Assembly: GCA_965279355.1 (NCBI GenBank)
Contig: OZ257155.1
Coordinates: 3,534,001 to 3,598,000, forward strand
Length of the DNA: 64,000 nucleotides
Source: G965279355 sp965279355
GTDB taxonomy: Bacteria > Pseudomonadota > Alphaproteobacteria > CACIAM-22H2
Direction of reading: 5' to 3'
Positions 42,837 to 51,358 of the stretch are shown here, piece by piece. Made by a program: the position numbers and the translations under genes. The notes under the pieces were generated by a model that saw only the letters and a list, made by a program, of their open reading frames with translations, did no database searches and had not been told where the DNA came from. How positions within the stretch are numbered: position 1 is the stretch's first letter; each line of letters opens with the position of its first letter.

Positions 42837-43898
42837 ATGACGGGCAAGATCGACAAGGCGGCTGCGCGTCTCGTCCGCTACACCCTCAAGCAGGCAGTCG
42901 GCGGGTCCGGCGTTTCGTTTGTCGATGTGATCGTTGTCGAGGTGAGCGACAGCTATGGCGGCACCGGCCTTGGCTTTTCCTATGTGCTGGCGACCGACGG
43001 CGCGATTGCCCATAAGGCGGCGCAGGATCAACTCGACCGCTTCGTGCTGAATCAGCCGGCGATTCCGCCGCAGGCAAGCTGGCGGAAAATCTTCCAAAGC
43101 TTCAACCGCACCGGCCTCGGCCCCAACCTGATCGGCCTGGCGGCGATCGATGTTGCGCTGTGGGATCTACACGCCAAACGGCAGGGCGTTCCGCTCGGCG
43201 TGGCAATGGGCGGTGAGTCGCGTCTGGTCGATGTTTATGGCAGCGGGGGGTACACGGCAGGCCAGGCGCCGGCGCTGGCGGCGGAAGTTACCGCGCGTCA
43301 TCTGGAACGCGGCTTCAAGGCAGTGAAGCCAAGGGTCAGCGGCGCGGCGGCCGATGCCACATTGCTGAAGTCCGTGCGAACGGCCTTGGGCGATAAAGGC
43401 CATCTGATGGCCGACGCGAACGAGAAATGCGACATCACCCGGGCGCGCTGGCTGCTGCAGGTGGCGCGCGATCAGGGCGCGTTGTTCGTCGAGGAGCCAG
43501 TGGCGTCGACATCCCTTGAAGGCTATCGCGCGCTGACCACGACCGGCGTGGCACTGGCCGGCGGCGAACATTTCCAGCAACGCGAAATCTTCGCCTCGCT
43601 GATGGCCGATCGCGTCCTCTCGGTCGCCCAGCCGGATCTCGCGATGATCGGTGGATTGACGCCGGTTCTGGATATCTGCGGCCTGGCCGATGCGCTTGGT
43701 GTCGTGGTCTCGCCGCATTTCCTGCCCGGCCTGTTCGTCCACGTCGCCGCCGCATCACCCAGCGTGAAGTGGCTGGAAGATTTCCCGCTGCTGGAGCCGA
43801 TGTTCGAAGGCTGGCCGGCCCTCTTACGGTCCGGGCAGATGCAGCCGGGAACGGCTGCGGGGCATGGGCTTACGTTGAGCGAACAGTATCGTCGCTGA
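42837..43898 (+). CDS. Mandelate racemase/muconate lactonizing enzyme family protein
   Basis: A 353-residue enolase-superfamily protein. A capping domain (1-120) precedes a barrel with the metal ligands Asp in LMADANEKCD, Glu in FVEEP and Glu in LAGGEHF, and the general-base His in SPHFLPGLFVH. The second-strand motif that is KxK in mandelate racemase reads KPR here, which may alter the acid/base step. The substrate is unknown; the family abstracts a proton alpha to a carboxylate. It is probably co-transcribed with the amidohydrolase. Confidence 0.85.
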   Translation: MTGKIDKAAARLVRYTLKQAVGGSGVSFVDVIVVEVSDSYGGTGLGFSYVLATDGAIAHKAAQDQLDRFVLNQPAIPPQASWRKIFQSFNRTGLGPNLIGLAAIDVALWDLHAKRQGVPLGVAMGGESRLVDVYGSGGYTAGQAPALAAEVTARHLERGFKAVKPRVSGAAADATLLKSVRTALGDKGHLMADANEKCDITRARWLLQVARDQGALFVEEPVASTSLEGYRALTTTGVALAGGEHFQQREIFASLMADRVLSVAQPDLAMIGGLTPVLDICGLADALGVVVSPHFLPGLFVHVAAASPSVKWLEDFPLLEPMFEGWPALLRSGQMQPGTAAGHGLTLSEQYRR

Positions 43899-43910
43899 CA
43901 CCTCTTCCTT

Positions 43911-44047
43911 ATCCTTCTCCGCGCTTGCGGGGAGAGGGAGGGGCCCAATCACGAAGTGATTGGGAGGGTGAGGTGTCGCCCCGGAGGACCCACCTCACCC
44001 GCTCGCTGCGCTCGCACCCTCTCCCCCCGCGGACGGGCGGGGAGGGT
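43911..44047. repeat. Complex palindromic repeat, family B (between convergent genes)
   Basis: Nested inverted repeats: GGGTGAGGTG (43966-43975) pairs with CACCTCACCC (43991-44000), and outer GC arms around GGGGAGAGGG and CCCTCTCCCC flank it. A small CCCAATCACGAAGTGATTGGG hairpin lies on the left arm. It fills nearly the whole gap between two converging genes. The type is common in alphaproteobacteria (recognised, not searched). Confidence 0.8.
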
Positions 44048-44054
44048 TTAAGAG

Positions 44055-44555
44055 TTACGCTGCCATCTTCATGACGGGCCCTGACGCGTCCGCGAGAGAC
44101 CGCGACTTCAGCTCGCGGCCGAGGAACCGCCGCCGGTCGACGGGTCCCGGCAGCCACATCTTCTTGGTCATGTTGCGCTTGAAGCCGAAGCGCCCGTAAT
44201 AGGGCGCGTCGCCAACCAGCACGACTGCTTCTTCACCTTGCTCCTTCGCCCGCGCGAGTGCGCCGTCCATCAGCGCCGCGCCGACACCCTGGTCCTGCCA
44301 CGCTGGATCGACGGCGAGGGGGCCAAGGAGAAGTGCGCGGCGTCGCCCGATCAGCACCGGCCATAGACGGACGGTGCCGACCAGCGAGTCGCGGGCGAGG
44401 GCGACGAGCGACAGCCCCGGAACCGAGGCCTGCCCGTCGCGCAGGCGCTGACACGTCTTGTGCCAACGCTCCTCGCCGAAAGCGACGTCGAGCAGACGCT
44501 CGACCGCCGGCGCGTGTTCTTCCCGCTCTTCGACGAGCGTGACCACCTGCGTCAC
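44055..44555 (-). CDS. GNAT N-acetyltransferase (COG3153/YhbS-like)
   Basis: A 166-residue GCN5-related acetyltransferase. The acetyl-CoA site is QDQGVGAALMDGALARA (Q/R-x-x-G-x-G/A), preceded by LGPLAVDPAW and followed by VLVGDAPYYGRFGFKRN, the COG3153 signature. It starts five bases after the ornithine decarboxylase stop and so belongs to the polyamine operon. A role in polyamine acetylation is attractive but unproven. Confidence 0.85.
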   Translation of the reverse strand: MTQVVTLVEEREEHAPAVERLLDVAFGEERWHKTCQRLRDGQASVPGLSLVALARDSLVGTVRLWPVLIGRRRALLLGPLAVDPAWQDQGVGAALMDGALARAKEQGEEAVVLVGDAPYYGRFGFKRNMTKKMWLPGPVDRRRFLGRELKSRSLADASGPVMKMAA

Positions 44556-44560
44556 CTTCC

Positions 44561-45688
44561 TCAGACGCAGTAGGTCTTCAACGGCTCGAAGCCGTTGAAC
44601 GCCACCGAGGCATAGGTCGTCGTATACGCACCCGTCGCACGGATCTCGAGCTTGTCGCCAATCTCGAGGTCGTCCGGCAGGCGATAGTCGGCCTTCTCAT
44701 AGAGAATGTCGGCCGAATCGCAGGTCGGGCCGGCCAGGATCACCGGCGAAGGCGAGCCTTTCCGCGGCGACACGATCGGGTACTGGATCGCCTCGTCCAT
44801 CGTCTCGGCGAGACCGCCGAACTTGCCGATGTCCAGGTACACCCAGCGCTTCTTGTCCTCGGCCGACTTCTTCGAGATCAGGACCACTTCGGTCTGGATC
44901 ACGCCTGCCGAGCCCACCATCTGGCGGCCGGGCTCGACAATGATGTCGGGGATCCGGTTGCCGAAATGACGGCTGAGGCTGTCGTCGATCGCCTGGCCAT
45001 AGGCCGGCATGCCGGGAATCGTGCGCCGATACCGGGTCGGGAAGCCGCCGCCGATGTTGAGCATGTTGAGCTGCACGCCCTTGTCCTCGCATTCGCGGAA
45101 CAGCCACGCCGCCTGCGCGACAGCCGCGTCCCACTGCGCCGGGTCACGCTGCTGCGAGCCGACATGGAACGACACGCCGTGCGGGATGACGTCGCGCTTG
45201 GCTGCTTCGAGCAGCAGCGACTTCGCCATCTCCACGTCGCAGCCGAACTTCCGCGACAGCGGCCAGTCGGCATTGGCGCCGGAGGTGAGGATGCGGCAGA
45301 ACACCTTGGAGCCGGGGGCGGCGTCCGAGATCTTGCCGAGCTCGGCGTCCGAGTCGAAGGCATAGAGCTTCACGCCGCGCTGATACGCAGCCGCGATGTC
45401 GGCTTTCTTTTTGATCGTGTTGCCGAACGAGAGCCGGTCGGCCGTGGCGCCGGTCGCCAGCGCCATGTCGATCTCGTTGATGCTCGCCGTATCGAACGAC
45501 GAGCCGAGCTTCGCCAGCACCTTCAGCACCTCGGGCGCCGGGTTGGCCTTGACGGCATAGTAGATGTTCGCGCGCGGCACGGCCGTCCGCAGGCGGCGGT
45601 AGTTATCCGCCACCACGTCGAGGTCGACGACCAGGCAAGGGGTCTGCGGTCGCTGCTCGGCCAGGAACTTCTCGATCTTCTTGGTCAT
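44561..45688 (-). CDS. Ornithine decarboxylase, eukaryotic-type PLP fold
   Basis: A 375-residue fold-type III PLP decarboxylase making putrescine from ornithine (possibly also acting on lysine). The Schiff-base Lys47 lies in YYAVKANPAPEV. The PLP phosphate loop GGGFP is near residue 228, FHVGSQQ and VEPGR are present, and the dimer-interface Cys is in GPTCDSADIL. The ATG at 45688 is chosen: AGGAG ends ten bases upstream, and the longer open frame enters hss. The gene is 28 bp after homospermidine synthase, so the two steps are co-expressed. Ornithine specificity is inferred from that pairing. Confidence 0.93.
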   Translation of the reverse strand: MTKKIEKFLAEQRPQTPCLVVDLDVVADNYRRLRTAVPRANIYYAVKANPAPEVLKVLAKLGSSFDTASINEIDMALATGATADRLSFGNTIKKKADIAAAYQRGVKLYAFDSDAELGKISDAAPGSKVFCRILTSGANADWPLSRKFGCDVEMAKSLLLEAAKRDVIPHGVSFHVGSQQRDPAQWDAAVAQAAWLFRECEDKGVQLNMLNIGGGFPTRYRRTIPGMPAYGQAIDDSLSRHFGNRIPDIIVEPGRQMVGSAGVIQTEVVLISKKSAEDKKRWVYLDIGKFGGLAETMDEAIQYPIVSPRKGSPSPVILAGPTCDSADILYEKADYRLPDDLEIGDKLEIRATGAYTTTYASVAFNGFEPLKTYCV

Positions 45689-45716
45689 TGACTGGTTACT
45701 CCTTTCGCCGGCGCCG

Positions 45717-47126
45717 TCAGGCGACCCGGAAGTTCTTGAACTGCCACGGATCGGAAGCGTCGACCGCTTCCGGGAAGAGCACGCCGCGCCCATCCAGCGG
45801 GGTCCAGTCGGAATAGGCGCCGACCATGTCGCCGAGATACGGACCCGCGACCTCGAGGATCCGCGCATGATCCATGGCATCCGCCTCGACCACGCCCGCG
45901 TTCGGGTTCTCCATCGCCCACACCATGCCGGCGAGCACGGCTGCCGTGACCTGCAGGCTGGTGGCGTTGTTGAAGGGCGCCAGGGCGCGCGCTTCGTCGA
46001 TCGACAGGCGCGAGCCGTACCAGTAGGCACCCTTCTTGTGGCCCATCAGCAGCACGCCGAGCTCGTCGATCCCCTTGGAGATCTCCGTCATCATCAGCCG
46101 CTTGCTGGACTGTATCGCCCAGTTCTTGCCCGCCAGCTCGTGCAGCGACAGAACCGCGTCGTCGCACGGGTGGTAGGCGTAGTGGACGGTCGGGCGATAA
46201 CGCACGGTGCCACCGTCGCTCAACGAGTAGTAGTCGGCGATCGAGATCGACTCGTTATGCGTGACCAGGAAGCCGTGGAAGGCCCCTTCGAGCGGCGTCC
46301 AGGTGCGCACGCGCGTGGAGGCACCCGGGCGCATCAGATAGATGGCCGCGTCACAACCGAAGGCGTGACGGTGGGCGTCGTCCGGGAAGTGGCGCTCATG
46401 CGTGCCCCAGCCGAGCTCGGCCGGCTGCTGGCCTTCGCCAACGAAACCGTCGATCGACCAGGTGTTCACGAACTCGCCCGGCTTCTTCGGGGCGGTTGCC
46501 ACCTGCGTGTCGCGCTCGGCGATGTGGATCACCTTCACGTCGAGGTCGCGCGCCAGCAGCGCCCAGCCGATGCGGTCGCGGGGCGTGCGGACCTGGTGCC
46601 CGGTGTCTTTCGCGATCTGGAGGAGGGCCTCCTTCACGAAGTGCGAGACCAAGCCGGGGTTCGCGCCATGCGTCATCACCGCCGTCGGTCCGCCCGCGTA
46701 TTTCGGGGCAAGCGCCAGCGCGCTCTCGCGCAGCGCGTAGTTCGAGCGCTGCGAGGGCGAGAGGGAGAGGTCGGTGTAGCCGCCGGCCCAGGGCTCGACG
46801 CAGGTGTCGAGGTAGAGCGCGCCGACATCGTGGGCGAGCTCGACCAGCGCCACCGACGAGACGTCGACGGAGAGGTTGAGCAGGAAGTCGCCCTGGCGCA
46901 GCAGGCCGCCGAGCAGACTCCGGTAGTTGTCCTTGGTGACCGGTGCCACGCGGAACTCGACGCCGAGCGCATCCGCGACATCGCGGCCGCGCTCTTCGGC
47001 GGTCAGGATGAGGAGGTTCTCTTTCGGCATGTCGATATGCCGGAGAATGAGGGGCAGGACGCCCTGGCCGATGGAACCGAAGCCGAGCATCACAACGCGG
47101 CCGGAAAACTGGACATGCTTCTTCAT
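45717..47126 (-). CDS. hss: Homospermidine synthase
   Basis: A 469-residue NAD-dependent enzyme joining two putrescines, or putrescine and spermidine, to give homospermidine, the main triamine of many Rhizobiales. The Rossmann motif is MLGFGSIGQGVLPLILRH (residues 13-30). Conserved features such as THGANPGLVSHFVKEAL, VEPWAGGYTD and a long C-terminal dehydrogenase-like domain agree with the Blastochloris-type enzyme. It heads the hss-odc-GNAT operon and is preceded by a long structured leader. AGGAG is 12 bases from the ATG. Confidence 0.95.
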   Translation of the reverse strand: MKKHVQFSGRVVMLGFGSIGQGVLPLILRHIDMPKENLLILTAEERGRDVADALGVEFRVAPVTKDNYRSLLGGLLRQGDFLLNLSVDVSSVALVELAHDVGALYLDTCVEPWAGGYTDLSLSPSQRSNYALRESALALAPKYAGGPTAVMTHGANPGLVSHFVKEALLQIAKDTGHQVRTPRDRIGWALLARDLDVKVIHIAERDTQVATAPKKPGEFVNTWSIDGFVGEGQQPAELGWGTHERHFPDDAHRHAFGCDAAIYLMRPGASTRVRTWTPLEGAFHGFLVTHNESISIADYYSLSDGGTVRYRPTVHYAYHPCDDAVLSLHELAGKNWAIQSSKRLMMTEISKGIDELGVLLMGHKKGAYWYGSRLSIDEARALAPFNNATSLQVTAAVLAGMVWAMENPNAGVVEADAMDHARILEVAGPYLGDMVGAYSDWTPLDGRGVLFPEAVDASDPWQFKNFRVA

Positions 47127-47513
47127 TGGTCAAAACTCCTATCCGCAGACGCGCGCGAACTCAGACGCGCGGACGCACATTTCCTGAAGGCGCGCGTCTG
47201 CGGGGGCGGAGCCAGGCTCCGCAACGGGACAACGCGATGATTTAGAAAGAGACGAGGGAAACCAGGACCGGCCTAAGCTGCAGTCAAGCTGCAGCGAGTG
47301 CCGGTCATGGGTGGTTTACCCGTCGATGCGCGGAGAGGGCGCGTGCTGCTCGAAGAACATCGTATCCGTTCCCTTAAGGTGCCGGTCCACGGTTGACCGG
47401 CCTTTCCGAAAAGGACGCGTACACGTCGTTGCTTGTACCCACCGTTAAACGAGACGCGAACGGGGGCCTTGGCACGTGCGATTGGCGTCGAGGACCGTAA
47501 GTAAGGAATACAT
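47127..47513 (-). promoter_or_regulatory. Structured hss leader: candidate polyamine/ornithine attenuator
   Basis: Read on the minus strand, four arms occur in order: GCCGGTC (47395-47401), GACCGGC (47381-47387), GACCGGC (47300-47306) and GCCGGTC (47266-47272). Arm 1 can pair with 2 or 3, and arm 4 with 3 or 2, giving exclusive folds. A 14-codon frame lies between arms 2 and 3. Near the hss ribosome binding site, a 14-base arm (47190-47203) can pair with 47143-47156 perfectly or with ten bases at 47162-47171. Smaller hairpins are at 47401-47414 and 47206-47222. It may be the alphaproteobacterial speF leader motif. Confidence 0.65.
47316..47360 (-). CDS. Putative leader peptide in the hss leader (14 codons)
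   Basis: ATG at 47360 opens a 14-residue frame (MFFEQHAPSPRIDG) ending in TAA at 47316. AAGGGAA lies upstream with the AAGGGA core nine bases from the ATG, a better ribosome binding site than most genes in this window have. The frame sits between two complementary arms, so ribosome position could set the fold. Translation is inferred, not shown. Confidence 0.5.
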   Translation of the reverse strand: MFFEQHAPSPRIDG

Positions 47514-47593
47514 CCCCGCGTTACAAGACAAAACAACGCAGGTTGTGAGAATTTTTTATGACAGCACGCGAAGACGCTCGACAACGCGTGCGG

Positions 47594-48568
47594 CTACGTC
47601 GCGGTGACGAGATGGCACGCGACGCGTCCATGTGCCGGAAGCGCGACGGCCGGCGGTTCGCGTTGTGCGCAGAGGTCGAACGCATGCGGGCAACGCGTGT
47701 GAAAGCCGCAGCCGGTGGGCGGGTTGAAGGGCGAGGGCACTTCGCCGCTCAGCCTGATGCGGTCGCGTCGCGCGTCGGGATGCGCCGGCAGCTTCGCCGA
47801 GAACAGCGCCTGGGTGTAGGGATGCCGCGGCGCCGCGCGGATCGCGGCGCTGGGCCCGATCTCGACAATCCGGCCGAGATACATGACGGCGATGGTGCTG
47901 CAGAGATGGGCCACGACGTCGAGATCATGGGAGATCAGCACATAGCTCAGCCGGAACCGCTCCTGCAGGTCCTGCAGCAGATTGAGGATCTGCGCCCGGA
48001 TCGAGACGTCGAGGGCGGAGACGGGTTCGTCGAGGATCAAGAGGCGGGGTTGCAGGGCCAGACCGCGGGCGATAGCGATCCGCTGCCGCTGCCCGCCGCT
48101 GAACTCATGTGGGTAGCGGTCGGCGAAGGCCGGGTTGAGACCGACGACGCTCAGGAGCTCGGCGACGCGGGCGCGGATCTCGGCGCGGCCTTTTCCTTCA
48201 ACCTCCAGCGGCTCGGCAAGAATGTCGCGCACCCGCATGCGTGGATTGAGCGAACTGTAGGGGTCCTGGAAGACAGCCTGTACCTGGCTGCGATAGCGCC
48301 GCAGAGCAGGACCGGTTGCCTGCTGCACCTCCGCGCCGTCGAACACGATACGTCCGCCGGTGACGCTGTCCAGCCGCAGCAGCATGCGTGCCGTTGTCGT
48401 CTTGCCGCAGCCGGATTCACCGACCAGGCCGATCGTCTCGCCTTCGTTGAGGCTGAAGCTAACCCCGTCGACGGCGCGAATGACATGGCGGTTGCGCGGC
48501 CGCAACAGCGAGCCCGGCAGTGCGAAATGCTTCTGGAGGTCCTGGACGTCGAGCAGCGCCGCCGTCAT
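47594..48568 (-). CDS. ABC transporter ATP-binding protein, OppF/DppF type
   Basis: A 324-residue ATPase. Walker A is GESGCGKTTTARML, the signature motif is FSGGQRQRIAIARGL, and Walker B is LLILDEPVSALD. The C-terminal oligopeptide-transporter extension, which carries a Cys-rich stretch near GCGFHTRCPHAFDLC, is present. The start codon overlaps the stop of the paired ATPase (ATGA, 48565-48568). It is the last gene of a five-gene importer operon. Confidence 0.94.
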   Translation of the reverse strand: MTAALLDVQDLQKHFALPGSLLRPRNRHVIRAVDGVSFSLNEGETIGLVGESGCGKTTTARMLLRLDSVTGGRIVFDGAEVQQATGPALRRYRSQVQAVFQDPYSSLNPRMRVRDILAEPLEVEGKGRAEIRARVAELLSVVGLNPAFADRYPHEFSGGQRQRIAIARGLALQPRLLILDEPVSALDVSIRAQILNLLQDLQERFRLSYVLISHDLDVVAHLCSTIAVMYLGRIVEIGPSAAIRAAPRHPYTQALFSAKLPAHPDARRDRIRLSGEVPSPFNPPTGCGFHTRCPHAFDLCAQREPPAVALPAHGRVACHLVTAT

Positions 48569-49539
48569 GACGCCTCCGCCAACCAGCACCGCGCCGTTTG
48601 TCCGTCGGCAAACCGGGTTTCCGGCGGGGCTTCAACGCGGCAGCGGGACTGAACATCGGCGCAGCGCGGCGCGAAGGCGCAGCCCGGCGGCAGATCGGCG
48701 AGATCCGGCGGCTGCCCGTCGATGGTGCGCAGCCGCTTGCGCTCCGCGGCGCCGGGGATGGAGTCCAGCAGCGCCCGCGTATAGGGATGGCGCGGATGGT
48801 CGAAGATCTGCCGCACCGGGCCGCTCTCGACGATTCGCCCGGCATACATCACCAGCACGCGGTCGCACAGGCGCGCCACCACGCCGAAATCATGGGTCAC
48901 GATCAGAAGCGCGAGGCCGGTCTTCGATTTCAGCTCATCCAGCAGATCCAGCATCTGTGCCTGCACGGTCGGATCGAGGGCGGTTGTCGGCTCGTCGGCG
49001 ATGATGAGCCTGGGTTCGCACGACATCGCAATGGCCGCGACCACGCGCTGCAGCATGCCGCCGCTCATCTGATAGGGATATTGATCGAGGCGGCGCTCCG
49101 GCGAGGGAATGCCGACTGCCTGCAAGAGTTCGATGCAGCGGGTTTTCAGCGCGGCGCCGGACAGGCCGCGATGAATCCGCAGCGGTTCCGCGAGCTGATT
49201 GCCGATCGTATAGACGGGGTCGAGCGCCACCATCGGGTCCTGCAGGATCAGCGCGATGTCCCGACCGCGCCGTTCGCGGAGCCGGTGTTCAGGCTCCTCC
49301 AGCAGGTTCTGGCCCGAGAAGAGCACACGGCCGGTGACGTGACGCGCCGCCGCCGGCAGCAGGCGCGGAATGGCCAGCGCCGTCATCGTCTTGCCGGAGC
49401 CGGATTCGCCGACGAGGCCGACCGTCTCGCCCTGCCTGACAGCGAAGCTGACGCCGTCAACGGCGCGGACGACGCGCAGCCCGTCGCGATCCCCGAGATG
49501 GATTTTCAGATCCTCGACCTGCAGAAGCGGAGCGGTCAT
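48565..49539 (-). CDS. ABC transporter ATP-binding protein, OppD/DppD type
   Basis: A 324-residue ATPase of the oligopeptide/dipeptide group with Walker A GESGSGKTMTALAI, signature SGGMLQRVVAAIAM, Walker B LIIADEPTTALD, and the C-terminal GCAFAPRCADVQSRC extension. It pairs with the OppF-type protein to drive the permease. Its start sits at the permease stop (TGATG). The start is set to the ATG at 49539; a TTG directly before it is not needed. Confidence 0.94.
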   Translation of the reverse strand: MTAPLLQVEDLKIHLGDRDGLRVVRAVDGVSFAVRQGETVGLVGESGSGKTMTALAIPRLLPAAARHVTGRVLFSGQNLLEEPEHRLRERRGRDIALILQDPMVALDPVYTIGNQLAEPLRIHRGLSGAALKTRCIELLQAVGIPSPERRLDQYPYQMSGGMLQRVVAAIAMSCEPRLIIADEPTTALDPTVQAQMLDLLDELKSKTGLALLIVTHDFGVVARLCDRVLVMYAGRIVESGPVRQIFDHPRHPYTRALLDSIPGAAERKRLRTIDGQPPDLADLPPGCAFAPRCADVQSRCRVEAPPETRFADGQTARCWLAEAS

Positions 49540-50456
49540 CAATCGTACCGCACGCGCGGGTCCACCACGCCGAACAGGAGGTCGACGGCCAGGTTGAGCG
49601 CGATGAGGAACAGCGAGGTCAGGATCACCCCGGCCTGGATCAGCGGATAGTCGCGATTGGCGATGGCATCCGCCATCGCGCTGCCGATGCCGGGCCAGCT
49701 GAACACGGTCTCGACGATGACGGCACCGCCCAGCAGATTACCAAGCTGGATGCCGCCCAGTGCCAGCACCGGGATCAGCGCGTTCCGCAGCGCATGCTTC
49801 CAGGCGATGGTCTGTTCAGGGACGCCTTTGGCGCGCAGGAACTTCACGTATTCCGAACCCAGCGTCTCCAGCATCGAGGAGCGCGTGATCCGCATGATCG
49901 ATGCCATGGTGAAGAGGGCCAGCGTCCCCGCCGGCAGGATCAGATGCAGCATCCCGTCACGGCCGCTGGTCGGCAGCCAGCCGAGGATGACGGCAAAGAT
50001 CAGGATCGCCATGATGCCGATCCAGAAATTCGGCATCGACTGGCCCAGTACGGCGGTCATGCGTACGGTTGCGTCGATCCAGGTGCCGCGCCGCCGCGCC
50101 GAGACGATTCCCAGCAGTAGGCCGAGCGCGGTACCGGCGGCGAAAGCGGTCAGCGCCAGCTGCAGCGTGGCCGGCAGACGATCCAGGATGATCTCCATCG
50201 CCGGCCGGCGATAGCGGATGGAATCCCCGAAATCGCCCTGTGCCAGATCGACGACGAAGCGCTGGTACTGCACCCAGACTGGCCGATCGAGGCCGAGCTC
50301 CGCGCGGATCACCGCAAGCTCCGGTTCCGTCGCATCCTGCGGCGCGATCAGCAGCACCACGTCGCCGGACAGCCGCGCCGCAACGAAGACAAGCATTGTT
50401 ACGCCAATGATGGTGATCAGGGCGAGGCCGAGGCGGCGGAGAATATAGCGTGCCAT
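49539..50456 (-). CDS. ABC transporter permease, OppB/DppB type
   Basis: A 305-residue inner-membrane permease with about six helices. The N-terminal MARYILRRLGLALITIIGVTMLVFV is characteristic of DppB/OppB, and the coupling-loop EAA-like motif is EYVKFLRAKGVPEQTIAWKHALRNALIPV. I use the ATG at 50456; the frame beyond it encodes a low-complexity extension. It acts with the OppC-type permease. Confidence 0.94.
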   Translation of the reverse strand: MARYILRRLGLALITIIGVTMLVFVAARLSGDVVLLIAPQDATEPELAVIRAELGLDRPVWVQYQRFVVDLAQGDFGDSIRYRRPAMEIILDRLPATLQLALTAFAAGTALGLLLGIVSARRRGTWIDATVRMTAVLGQSMPNFWIGIMAILIFAVILGWLPTSGRDGMLHLILPAGTLALFTMASIMRITRSSMLETLGSEYVKFLRAKGVPEQTIAWKHALRNALIPVLALGGIQLGNLLGGAVIVETVFSWPGIGSAMADAIANRDYPLIQAGVILTSLFLIALNLAVDLLFGVVDPRVRYD

Positions 50457-50463
50457 CGACGTC

Positions 50464-51357
50464 CTAAAGCTGGCGCTGCCGCGGATCGAGCACGTCGCGC
50501 AGCCAATCGCCCAGCAGGTTGGCGCCAAGGACCGTGATGGTGATCGCAAGGCCCGCGAAGGTGGGTATCCACCAGGCCGTGGCGAGATAGGCGCGTCCCT
50601 CGGCGATCAGCAGGCCCCACGCCGAATCCGGCGGCTGGATGCCAAGACCGATGAAGGTGATCGACGCTTCGATGATCAGCGCGCGGCCGAGCTGCAGGGT
50701 GATGAGCACCACGCAGGTAGCAAGCAGGTTCGGGAAGATATGGCGGGTGAGGATGCGGAAATTGCTGCAGTTCGCCACACGCGCCAGCGCGACATATCCC
50801 TGTTCGCGGATCACCAGCGCCTCGCCGCGCACCACCCGCGCATAATCGGCCCAGAAGACCAGCGCGATGCTGGCCACGATGGTCACCAGCCCGCCACCGA
50901 TGGCGGCACCGATCAGGATGGTCAGGAGGATGGCCGGGATCGACATCTTCACGTCGACCAGTCGCATGATGATATTGTCGATCCAGCCGCCGAAATAACC
51001 TGACGCCATGCCGGCCGGGATGCCGATCACCGCGGCCCCAAGCACGCCCATGATCGCGACGATCAGCGCGACCCGGGCGCCTTCGATCAGGCGGCTCAGC
51101 AGGTCGCGGCCGAACTGGTCGGTGCCCAGCAGAAAGGACCAGTTGCCGCCGTCGAGCCACGCCGGCGGCTTGCGCACCATGGCGAAGTTGATCGTCGTCG
51201 GGTCATGCGGATAGAGCCACGGGCCAAACAGGCCGCACACCACCACCGGTGCCAGCAGGACGATCGGCAGCCAGGGCAGGCGGCGCGCCAGCCGCCACCA
51301 TCGCCCCGCCGGCCGGCGTTGCGCGGCCCCGAGTTCCCTAGCCGCGACGCCGGACAT
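50464..51357 (-). CDS. ABC transporter permease, OppC/DppC type
   Basis: A 297-residue permease. The N-terminal cytoplasmic region and first helix precede the typical LLGTDQFGRDLLSRLIEGARVAL segment; the coupling motif is REQGYVALARVANCSNFRILTRHIFPNLL. It ends with the DWLRDVLDPRQRQL tail common to DppC proteins. Eight bases separate its end from the OppB-type gene. Confidence 0.94.
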   Translation of the reverse strand: MSGVAARELGAAQRRPAGRWWRLARRLPWLPIVLLAPVVVCGLFGPWLYPHDPTTINFAMVRKPPAWLDGGNWSFLLGTDQFGRDLLSRLIEGARVALIVAIMGVLGAAVIGIPAGMASGYFGGWIDNIIMRLVDVKMSIPAILLTILIGAAIGGGLVTIVASIALVFWADYARVVRGEALVIREQGYVALARVANCSNFRILTRHIFPNLLATCVVLITLQLGRALIIEASITFIGLGIQPPDSAWGLLIAEGRAYLATAWWIPTFAGLAITITVLGANLLGDWLRDVLDPRQRQL

Positions 51358-51358
51358 G

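Noticed and set aside
47273..47584. A 103-codon minus-strand frame across the hss leader
   Set aside because: It would read through all leader hairpins, lacks a ribosome binding site and resembles no protein; the structured leader explains the region better.
47552..47593. Hairpin plus A/T run at the end of the importer operon
   Set aside because: On the transcribed (minus) strand the run is A, not T, so it is not a normal intrinsic terminator.
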